Source: Dyadobacter psychrotolerans (GTDB taxonomy: Bacteria > Bacteroidota > Bacteroidia > Cytophagales > Spirosomataceae). From it: DNA of 64,000 nt. Under the pieces are notes generated by a model. The model made no database searches. It was not told the DNA's origin and saw nothing but the letters and a program-made list of their open reading frames with translations. The stretch covers positions 620,001-684,000 of the forward strand of contig NZ_SMFL01000001.1 in the NCBI RefSeq assembly GCF_004349265.1, given 5' to 3'. Shown piece after piece: positions 8,516 through 14,904 of this stretch; within the stretch, counting starts at the first letter, position 1; each line of letters starts with the position of its first letter. The translations under genes were made by a program, and so were the position numbers.

Positions 8516-9724
8516 CTACTTCACTTCCGATTTCTTCACACCCTTCTCTTCTACTGTCAGCCGTACAAGCTCAATTCTTGTATCCTGCATCGACACAACC
8601 TGGAATGAATAAGGTGGTAAACTCAGCGTATCATTAACATCGGGCAAGTCACCGTGATGGTGGATAAGCATTCCGGCCAGCGTATCGTAATCGCCTTCAG
8701 GTAATTCCCAGCCATATTTTTCATTCAAATAATCAATTTCATGACGCGCACTCAGAATGTAAATGTGCTCATCAATCTGGCGCTCGGTCCAGTCCTCGGT
8801 AGAATCATATTCATCCTGAATTTCACCAAAAATCTGCTCTACAACATCTTCCACGCTGACAAGTCCGGAAGTTCCCCCGAATTCGTCAACAACCAGGGCA
8901 AGACTTCTTCTTTCTTCCAAAAACCGCAGCATCAGATCACTTGCCGGCATTGCCTCAGGCACAATTAAAATTGGCGTAATGATGTTGCTGATCTCTTTTG
9001 GCTTTTTGAAAAGAGAAAGCGCATGGCAATAACCCAGTACGTCGTCAACAGAATCCCGGTGAACGATAATCTTGGAATGTCCGCTGGTGAGAAAGGTTCT
9101 TCTCAGGTCTTCAATACTTGCATTTACGTTTACAGCTGAAATTTCCGTTCTCGGGATCATGCAGTCACGGATTCTTAAATCCTTAAAATCAAGCGCATTG
9201 ATAAACATGCGCTCTTCAATGCTGTGATCGTCGAAATCAGGATCATCGGCAGAAATAGCGTCGTCACGAAGGGACGGCGATAAAATATTCTCTTTTACAA
9301 AAGGTTCCACCAGCCAGTAAACAGGCGTCATCAGCCACTCTCCAAAACGGACTGCCATGGTTTGTAAATCCAGAAGTTTTGGAAAACTTCTGCCAATTTT
9401 AACCCAGCTTGTGTAAGATAACATCCAGAAAATGGCCAGTCCGATAAACAAAAATGTGACCGAAATATTCTCAGCCCAACCCGGACTTTCTTTAAAAATG
9501 GTGTAGACAAATCCTATCGCTGACAAACAGCCCAAGGCAACAACAAGCAGCCGAAGCATGCGAAGGATCCTGCGCCAGTAAAGTGTTTGATAAACCTCCT
9601 CCGCCTTTTCGTGACGAAGCGAATATCTGTCAAACGAAATATCAAGCAATACAGAGCGGACAGCCCCATAATAACCTGCAAGGATAAAAAAACAAACTGC
9701 TGTGAGAAAGAGTAAAATGCTCAT
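8516..9724 (-). CDS. CBS-pair/CorC-domain membrane protein (hemolysin-family, GldE-like)
   Basis: The protein has 402 residues. The N-terminal half holds hydrophobic segments at about 1-20, 55-75, 88-110 and a further one in the 130-150 region. It is followed by a linker with IEERMFINALDFKDLRIRDCMIPRTEI, the entry to a CBS pair (about 190-320; VVDEFGGTSGLVSVEDVVEQ is diagnostic). A CorC/HlyC C-terminal domain follows (GDYDTLAGMLIHH). Relatives include CNNM-type ion transport regulators and GldE, a gliding-associated protein of Bacteroidota; the sequence does not settle which. It overlaps the small upstream gene by four bases (ATGA), so the two are coupled. Confidence 0.82.
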   Translation of the reverse strand: MSILLFLTAVCFFILAGYYGAVRSVLLDISFDRYSLRHEKAEEVYQTLYWRRILRMLRLLVVALGCLSAIGFVYTIFKESPGWAENISVTFLFIGLAIFWMLSYTSWVKIGRSFPKLLDLQTMAVRFGEWLMTPVYWLVEPFVKENILSPSLRDDAISADDPDFDDHSIEERMFINALDFKDLRIRDCMIPRTEISAVNVNASIEDLRRTFLTSGHSKIIVHRDSVDDVLGYCHALSLFKKPKEISNIITPILIVPEAMPASDLMLRFLEERRSLALVVDEFGGTSGLVSVEDVVEQIFGEIQDEYDSTEDWTERQIDEHIYILSARHEIDYLNEKYGWELPEGDYDTLAGMLIHHHGDLPDVNDTLSLPPYSFQVVSMQDTRIELVRLTVEEKGVKKSEVK

Positions 9725-9957
9725 TTTTTTACCAGTTTAACCGGCTTTTGTTTTTTCTGCTGCCTTAATTCTTCTTCCTTTTTCAATTCCAAAGAGGCCT
9801 TCAAACGCCTGAACTGAAAAGTGAGTAAACAAACAATACTTAAAAGCAGCAGCCAGTAACTTTCAAACATTCCCGCCCGCCGGAATTCGAGAACCCACAT
9901 GGTAAAAAAACCAATGGCAAGTGCAAGCAATATTGTCCTGAGAAGTTTGGGATTCAT
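9721..9957 (-). CDS. Small two-helix membrane protein, function unknown
   Basis: This 78-residue protein has two hydrophobic segments (about 6-24 and 33-48) and a strongly basic C-terminal tail rich in Lys, Gln and Glu (RLKASLELKKEEELRQQKKQ). I do not recognise the family. Its stop overlaps the start of the CBS/CorC protein in an ATGA junction, so it is the first gene of that two-gene operon and may be a membrane partner or assembly factor for it. It is a real gene on the evidence of the coupling and composition, but no function can be assigned. Confidence 0.6.
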   Translation of the reverse strand: MNPKLLRTILLALAIGFFTMWVLEFRRAGMFESYWLLLLSIVCLLTFQFRRLKASLELKKEEELRQQKKQKPVKLVKK

Positions 9958-10196
9958 GAATTAATATGTCGGTACAAAAAATGAAGCTGTCTTTATTTCA
10001 GCCCCTATTATATTTCAAAGATACACAGATTGGATTAAAATGAAGCCCGGCAAATAAATGTACCCGGCCTTTCATAATAACGCGTTCATATTTCCTCCAA
10101 TTTCTTTAAAATACCTAACTTGCAGCAATTGCCGTACAATCGGTTTTAAATATCCGAATTGTAAAATTATTTCTTGAAAAAATATCCTATTTTACT

Positions 10197-11276
10197 ATGA
10201 GCGAAACCACAAAACGCTTTGCGCCTGGTGTTGTAACCGGTGACGGAGTTAGCGAAATTTTCCGCCATGCCAACGAAAATAACTATGCCCTTCCGGCGGT
10301 TAACGTGGTAGGTACCAATTCAGTAAATGCAGTTTTAGAAGCTGCAAAGGCTGTTAACAGTCCCGTTATTGTTCAGTTTTCCAATGGCGGTGCAATTTTC
10401 TTTGCAGGAAAAAGCGTTCCGAACACCAATCAGCAGGCTGCCATTGCAGGTGGAATTTCCGGAGCTCAGCATGTACATCAAATGGCTGCACTTTATGGCG
10501 TTCCTGTTATTTTGCATACAGACCACTGCGCAAAAAAATTGCTTCCGTGGATAGATGGTTTGCTTGATGCAGGTGAAAAACACTTTGATCAGTATGGTGT
10601 TCCTCTTTACAGCTCTCACATGCTGGATTTGTCGGAAGAACCAATTGAAGAAAATATTGAAATCTCTGCAAAATATTTCGAACGCATGGCTAAAATTGGC
10701 ATGACGATTGAAATTGAATTAGGTGTTACGGGTGGAGAAGAAGACGGTGTCGACAACAGTGATGTTGACAGCTCAAAACTTTACACTCAGCCTGAAGAAG
10801 TTGCTTATGCTTACGAAGAGCTTTTGAAGATTTCTCCAAACTTTACGATTGCCGCTGCATTTGGAAACGTTCACGGCGTTTACAAACCAGGTAATGTGAA
10901 ACTGGAGCCGAAAATTCTTCATAATTCTCAGGAATTTATCAAACAGAAATTCGGAACAGGTGACCTTCCTGTAAACTTCGTATTCCACGGAGGATCAGGG
11001 TCATCACGTGCAGAAATTCGTGAAGCAATCGAATATGGTGCGATCAAAATGAACATTGATACAGACGTTCAGTGGTCTACCTGGGAAGGAATTTTGAAAT
11101 ACTACAAAGAAAAAGAAGGTTATCTTCAAACACAGCTTGGCAGCCCGGACGGACCTGATTCGCCAAACAAAAAATACTACGACCCACGCGTTTGGTTGCG
11201 CAAAGGTGAAGAAAGCATGATCTCCCGTTTGAAAGTTGCGTTTGAAGATTTGAACTGCATTAATCAATTGGGATAA
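10197..11276 (+). CDS. fbaA: Class II fructose-bisphosphate aldolase
   Basis: The protein has 359 residues, the normal length for the FbaA-type (class IIA) enzyme. It cleaves fructose 1,6-bisphosphate to glyceraldehyde 3-phosphate and dihydroxyacetone phosphate in glycolysis and runs in reverse in gluconeogenesis. Visible signatures are HTDHC (Asp109 catalytic, His110 zinc ligand), the glycine-rich phosphate loop FHGGSGSS, the second zinc-site segment AFGNVHGVYKPG and NIDTDVQWSTWEG. It is cytoplasmic. It stands alone with a strong terminator downstream and a 239-base leader region upstream, which holds nothing else I can identify. Confidence 0.96.
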   Translation: MSETTKRFAPGVVTGDGVSEIFRHANENNYALPAVNVVGTNSVNAVLEAAKAVNSPVIVQFSNGGAIFFAGKSVPNTNQQAAIAGGISGAQHVHQMAALYGVPVILHTDHCAKKLLPWIDGLLDAGEKHFDQYGVPLYSSHMLDLSEEPIEENIEISAKYFERMAKIGMTIEIELGVTGGEEDGVDNSDVDSSKLYTQPEEVAYAYEELLKISPNFTIAAAFGNVHGVYKPGNVKLEPKILHNSQEFIKQKFGTGDLPVNFVFHGGSGSSRAEIREAIEYGAIKMNIDTDVQWSTWEGILKYYKEKEGYLQTQLGSPDGPDSPNKKYYDPRVWLRKGEESMISRLKVAFEDLNCINQLG

Positions 11277-11306
11277 AAGTACTAGACTTGCCAAGTCTAA
11301 CAATAC

Positions 11307-11348
11307 AAAAAAGCCTGCAAGTTCATCTTTGAATTTGCAGGCTTTTTT
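11307..11348. terminator. Strong bidirectional terminator after fbaA
   Basis: AAAAAAGCCTGCAA (11307-11320) pairs perfectly with TTGCAGGCTTTTTT (11335-11348), giving a 14-bp stem, a 14-base loop and T-runs for either strand. It sits between the convergent fbaA and PIN toxin genes. A second, small perfect hairpin, AGACTTG-C-CAAGTCT (11284-11298), lies just upstream. Confidence 0.88.
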
Positions 11349-11363
11349 GTCAACTAACAATAT

Positions 11364-11771
11364 TCAAAAACTACTTAAAAAATCAGTAGCGTTAATTATT
11401 GGAATCCCTCTAAATGGATGCAGAATTAGTAGATCAGGATCTCCTGAAATTATACAGGAAGCTTTTGCACTAACAGCAAGTTCAAGAAACATATTATCCT
11501 TTACATCTCTACACTCTGAAATAATAATGTCCACATTCTTTTGCCGAAATGTGAGAAGAAACTTTTCAACAAGCAGTTCCCTTTCGTCGATCGTAAAATA
11601 TTTGTCAAATTTAGTTCGAAACAAGACATTAAGAAATTCGCTCCAAGTAGAGTTGGAATAAATTATTTCACCTAAAAATTCAGCTCGTTTAATTGCCAGT
11701 GCATTTGTAGAATAAGGAGATAGTGCGGCACTTATCAATGTATTGGTATCAAAAACAAATCTATTTTTCAT
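11364..11771 (-). CDS. PIN-domain toxin of a type II toxin-antitoxin pair
   Basis: The protein has 135 residues. It opens FVFDTNTLISAAL, where Asp8 is the first metal ligand of PIN ribonucleases; acidic residues in DVKDNMFLELA and SGDPDLL supply the remaining Mg-binding set. The pattern matches the putative-toxin PIN family (TIGR00305-like) rather than classical VapC. It overlaps the upstream antitoxin by 11 bases, so the two are translationally coupled. The expected activity is RNA cleavage when released from its antitoxin. The RNA target is unknown. Confidence 0.82.
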   Translation of the reverse strand: MKNRFVFDTNTLISAALSPYSTNALAIKRAEFLGEIIYSNSTWSEFLNVLFRTKFDKYFTIDERELLVEKFLLTFRQKNVDIIISECRDVKDNMFLELAVSAKASCIISGDPDLLILHPFRGIPIINATDFLSSF

Positions 11772-11985
11772 TTAAGATTTGTTCCAATATCTCATCATTA
11801 AATCCTCTCTGCTCGGCTTTCGCTCTTAATTTTTCAAGAAATGGCCATATTTCATCTTCCTTCTTTTCAAAAATAGTACTTAAAAAATGGTCAACTCCCT
11901 GAGAAATCTTTTGTTTTGTTTCTGGATCAGCATTACGCCACCTTCTTGCCAAATTATCCTCCACTTCAATTACTATCCGATCCAT
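11761..11985 (-). CDS. Putative antitoxin partner of the PIN toxin
   Basis: This 74-residue, charged, helix-rich protein starts MDRIVIEVEDNLARRWRNAD, a short N-terminal strand then helix of the kind seen in ribbon-helix-helix antitoxins. The C-terminal half (EKLRAKAEQRGFNDEILEQI) would wrap the toxin. Its gene overlaps the PIN gene and starts 18 bases from a perfect 9-bp inverted repeat (12003-12022), consistent with autorepression. I do not recognise a named antitoxin family; the role rests on size, overlap and operator. Confidence 0.68.
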   Translation of the reverse strand: MDRIVIEVEDNLARRWRNADPETKQKISQGVDHFLSTIFEKKEDEIWPFLEKLRAKAEQRGFNDEILEQILNEK

Positions 11986-12002
11986 ACTTTCAGAAATTTA
12001 TG

Positions 12003-12032
12003 GCTATATTTTCAAATATAGCAAAATTTTGC
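12003..12032. promoter_or_regulatory. Double palindrome in the PIN toxin-antitoxin promoter
   Basis: GCTATATTT (12003-12011) and AAATATAGC (12014-12022) are a perfect 9-bp inverted repeat with a 2-base spacer. It runs directly into a perfect 12-base palindrome GCAAAATTTTGC (12021-12032). The site is 18-47 bases upstream of the antitoxin ATG, the expected place for autoregulation. Confidence 0.6.
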
Positions 12033-12062
12033 ATAAAAACATCCAGTAACTATCCTGGTCAG

Positions 12063-12434
12063 TCACCCTTCCTTCCTCCCCATAATCCGCTCACGATGAG
12101 CAATTCCCCAGTTTCTCAAGACCTCAATCACAGGCTTCAGGGAATGTCCGTACTCAGTAAGTGTGTATTCCACTACAACCGGAATTGAATCATAAACCGA
12201 TCTTTTTACGAGACAGTTGGCTTCCAGATCCCGTAATTCTTTCGATAACATTTTGTCCGTAATGCCGGGTATTTCTTTGGCTATCTGAGAAAAACGCTTG
12301 TTTCCAAAAATCAGGGAAATTATGATGGGTAGTTTCCACTTTCCACTCAAAACCTCCAGCGCATCCCTGACCGGCAGAATACTTTTCGTGCATTCGCCCA
12401 CCGTATGTTTTGCTTTCTCCTCTGTTGCTTCCAT
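12063..12434 (-). CDS. HxlR-family (DUF24) transcriptional regulator, probable redox sensor
   Basis: The protein has 123 residues with the HxlR winged helix: DALEVLSGKWKLPIIISL, then FSQIAKEIPGITDKMLSKEL (recognition helix) and VVEYTLTEYGHSLKPV (wing). Cys15 (in GECTKSILPVRDA) sits just before the winged helix, the place of the sensing cysteine in DUF24 redox regulators such as YodB and HypR. The gene is divergent from a nitroreductase and 96 bases apart from it, with repeated ACTAT/ATAGT boxes between. Inference: it represses the nitroreductase and is relieved by electrophiles or disulfide stress, as HypR and HypO do in Bacillus subtilis. Confidence 0.85.
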   Translation of the reverse strand: MEATEEKAKHTVGECTKSILPVRDALEVLSGKWKLPIIISLIFGNKRFSQIAKEIPGITDKMLSKELRDLEANCLVKRSVYDSIPVVVEYTLTEYGHSLKPVIEVLRNWGIAHRERIMGRKEG

Positions 12435-12442
12435 TTTGAAGA

Positions 12443-12487
12443 ACTATTTTAACTATCCTTTTGTATAGTACTAACAAAAGTATAGTA
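12443..12487. promoter_or_regulatory. Repeated ACTAT / ATAGT boxes between the HxlR regulator and the nitroreductase
   Basis: ACTAT occurs at 12443-12447 and 12452-12456 and its complement ATAGT at 12465-12469 and 12482-12486, giving paired inverted half-sites in the 96-base divergent promoter. YodB/HypR-type operators are also built from ACTAT-like half-sites. A TAAGTTTG element resembling a Bacteroidota -7 box follows at 12496-12503, upstream of the nitroreductase ATG. Confidence 0.5.
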
Positions 12488-12530
12488 TATTTATTTAAGT
12501 TTGCATATCAATATTTAAAAGTAACAAAAA

Positions 12531-13163
12531 ATGAGCGATTTAATAGAAAAGCTGAACGGGAGATATGCAGCAAAGAGAATGAACGGAGAAACAGTTCCGG
12601 AAGATAAACTGAACACGATTCTCGAAGCTATTAAACTGTCACCATCATCAGTAGGTTTACAGCCATACAAAGTGCTCGTAATTTCAGACAAAGACGTGAA
12701 AGACCGGATTTTTAAAGAAGCGGCTCCGCAACCTCAGATAGTAGAGTCATCACATTTGCTTGTTTTTGCTGCGTGGGAAAAGATTACGGCGGAACAGGTC
12801 AGCGAGTATATAAATCTGGTGGCCGTTACGCGTGGAATTACTGTTGAGTCGTTATCACAATATCACGACAAGATCAGTGGCGGGATTTTAAGCCGTACCG
12901 AAGAGGTTAATTTCAACTGGGCTGCACGCCAGGCTTACATTGCCTTGGGACATGCTTCGGTAGCAGCTGCAACAGAACATGTTGACTCAACACCGATGGA
13001 AGGCTTCAACAATGCCAAGCTGGACGAAATATTGGGACTAAAAGAAAAAGGACTAAAAAGTGTTGTCATCATGACGCTGGGTTACCGGGATTCGGAAAAT
13101 GATGCACTTTCAAAAGCCAAAAAAGTAAGAAAACCGGATGAAGAGCTTTTTATAGCGATTTAG
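12531..13163 (+). CDS. Nitroreductase-family NAD(P)H-dependent oxidoreductase
   Basis: This 210-residue FMN enzyme has the nitroreductase pattern: an N-terminal YAAKRMNGETVPEDKL (FMN phosphate contact), SPSSVGLQPYKVLVI (the SS.N/GLQP motif), a central AARQAYIALGHASVAAA helix and a C-terminal MTLGYRDSENDAL. It reduces nitro compounds, quinones or similar electrophiles in the cytosol. The divergent HxlR regulator and the FrnE/DsbA-like gene 50 bases downstream suggest an electrophile or thiol-stress unit. The natural substrate is unknown. Confidence 0.88.
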   Translation: MSDLIEKLNGRYAAKRMNGETVPEDKLNTILEAIKLSPSSVGLQPYKVLVISDKDVKDRIFKEAAPQPQIVESSHLLVFAAWEKITAEQVSEYINLVAVTRGITVESLSQYHDKISGGILSRTEEVNFNWAARQAYIALGHASVAAATEHVDSTPMEGFNNAKLDEILGLKEKGLKSVVIMTLGYRDSENDALSKAKKVRKPDEELFIAI

Positions 13164-13213
13164 CTGTTAGCAATGCTCCCTTTAAAATATTAGTTCGCTT
13201 AAAACTGACAACA

Positions 13214-13921
13214 ATGAAAGTTGAAATATGGAGTGATGTCATGTGTCCATTCTGTTATATAGGCAAACGTAAGTTTGAAGCAGCTTTGGAACAGTTTCCT
13301 CAAAAAGATAAGATTCAGATTGAATGGAAAAGTTTTCAGCTCAATCCAGCCATGAAAACCGAACCTGATAAAAACATCAATGATTATCTCGCGGAAATTA
13401 AAGGATGGAGTTTCGAACAAGCTGCCGAAATGAACAACCATGTCGCCGGAATAGCGGCGGAAGTTGGTCTGGAATATAATCTGGACAAAGCGGTGGTTGC
13501 CAATTCTTTCGATGCACACCGTTTCGTGCAGTTTGCTAAAACAAAAGGAAAAGGTGACGATGCAGAAGAGCAATTGTTCAAAGCTTATTTTACCGATGGA
13601 AAAAATACCGCCGACCTGGAAACGCTGATTGAGCTCGGAAAACAGATTGGCCTGGATCCGACAGAATTAAAAACGGTACTTGAAACAACCAAATTCAGTG
13701 AAGAGGTTCGTCATGATATTTATGAAGCACAACAGGTAGGCGCACGCGGTGTCCCGTTTTTTGTTTTAGACCGAAAATATGCTGTTTCAGGAGCGCAACA
13801 GCCGGAAACATTCCTGGGCGCTTTGGAAAAATCTTTCGGAGAGTGGGAAAAAGCAAATCCTGCACCACTTGTAACTTTTACTGAAGGAGCAACCTGTACA
13901 CCAGACGGAGAGTGTAATTAA
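13214..13921 (+). CDS. FrnE-like DsbA-family oxidoreductase
   Basis: The protein has 235 residues and no signal peptide, so it is cytoplasmic. The N-terminal thioredoxin strand ends in a CPFC motif (Cys11-Cys14, in WSDVMCPFCYIGKRKFE). A helical insertion (AAEMNNHVAGIAAEVGLEYN) and the cis-proline loop GARGVPFFVLDRKYAVSGAQ are FrnE hallmarks. The C-terminal tail has two more cysteines (CTPDGEC), like the extra pair in FrnE proteins. It probably acts as a cytosolic disulfide isomerase or oxidase under oxidative stress, and it is co-oriented with the nitroreductase. Confident family; physiological role inferred. Confidence 0.9.
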   Translation: MKVEIWSDVMCPFCYIGKRKFEAALEQFPQKDKIQIEWKSFQLNPAMKTEPDKNINDYLAEIKGWSFEQAAEMNNHVAGIAAEVGLEYNLDKAVVANSFDAHRFVQFAKTKGKGDDAEEQLFKAYFTDGKNTADLETLIELGKQIGLDPTELKTVLETTKFSEEVRHDIYEAQQVGARGVPFFVLDRKYAVSGAQQPETFLGALEKSFGEWEKANPAPLVTFTEGATCTPDGECN

Positions 13922-13936
13922 TTCCAAAATTATCAA

Positions 13937-13984
13937 AAAGCGCCACAGATACCGGCTCTAAATCCGGATTATCCGTGGCGCTTT
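13937..13984 (+). terminator. Terminator after the FrnE-like gene
   Basis: AAAGCGCCAC (13937-13946) pairs with GTGGCGCTTT (13975-13984), with an inner CCGG/CCGG pairing in the loop. The following T-run is weak. It separates the redox unit from the K+ channel gene. Confidence 0.72.
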
Positions 13985-14040
13985 ACTTTTGCGCAATTAC
14001 AAGGCTTTTGCTACATTGCCGGCTTACATAAAAAATAGCC

Positions 14041-14862
14041 ATGGCAATAGATCGTAATTCTTTACGGGGAAAGCTTTTTATTATCATTTTCGGCGCTCAC
14101 ACGCGTCAGGGACGTCTTTTTGACCTCTGCCTGCTTTGGCTTATTATTTTAAGCGTTCTCACCGTTTGCCTGGAAAGTGTACCTTCCATACGCACCAATT
14201 ATCATCCGTTGCTGCATACGCTCGAAATTCTGTTTACAGTTATTTTCACAATTGAATATTTTCTGCGTGTTTACAGTCATCCAAAACCACTGAAATATCT
14301 GTTCAGTTTTTTTGGTATTATTGACTTTCTCTCAATTATTCCCTTTTATCTCACCTTCATTTTACCGGCAGGACATTTTCTTGTTACCATCCGGATTATC
14401 CGTCTCCTCCGTGTTTTCAGAATATTAAAACTGACCAGTTTTGTGCATCATGCGCAGGTGCTTAAAACTGCGATTATAGCCAGTTTACAGAAGATCACGG
14501 TCTTTATGCTAACCATTGTTGCCCTGGTACTTATCATTGGTACGGTTATGTATGTAGTCGAAGGTGAGGAGCATGGTTTCACCAGCATTCCACAAAGCAT
14601 TTACTGGGCAATTGTAACAATTACAACCGTTGGTTATGGTGATCTCACACCACAAACGCCTCTGGGACAAGTAATTTCATCAATTGTAATGATCATGGGT
14701 TATGCAATTATTGCAGTGCCCACAGGAATTGTAACTGTGGAAATGTCAAGAAGCCAGCCGATAAGCAAACGGACAAACAGCATTGAGTGTCTTTCATGCG
14801 GAAAAGCAATGCCCATCAATACAAATTATTGCAGCAACTGCGGTCACCAGTTGCACGAATAA
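14041..14862 (+). CDS. Voltage-gated potassium channel with C-terminal zinc ribbon
   Basis: The protein has 273 residues. Membrane segments S1-S6 span about 25-235. S4 carries regularly spaced arginines (Arg118, 121, 124, 127 in TIRIIRLLRVFRILKL). The selectivity filter is TVGYGD (196-201), so it conducts K+. After S6 there is a short cytoplasmic tail with CLSCG (Cys250, 253) and CSNCG (Cys264, 267), a zinc ribbon. That C-terminal ribbon is unusual for a Kv channel and may assemble the tetramer or sense metal or redox state. It is followed almost immediately by the DUF5686 gene. Confidence 0.92.
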   Translation: MAIDRNSLRGKLFIIIFGAHTRQGRLFDLCLLWLIILSVLTVCLESVPSIRTNYHPLLHTLEILFTVIFTIEYFLRVYSHPKPLKYLFSFFGIIDFLSIIPFYLTFILPAGHFLVTIRIIRLLRVFRILKLTSFVHHAQVLKTAIIASLQKITVFMLTIVALVLIIGTVMYVVEGEEHGFTSIPQSIYWAIVTITTVGYGDLTPQTPLGQVISSIVMIMGYAIIAVPTGIVTVEMSRSQPISKRTNSIECLSCGKAMPINTNYCSNCGHQLHE

Positions 14863-14904
14863 AAAGTGAAAGAACCGTTTCTATCTGACTATACACTCAA
14901 CCTT

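Noticed and set aside
10046-10078. Hairpin-like CCGG pairing (AAGCCCGG..CCGGCCTTT) in the region before fbaA
   Set aside because: It has an internal mismatch and lies between divergent genes, where a terminator makes no sense; probably chance.
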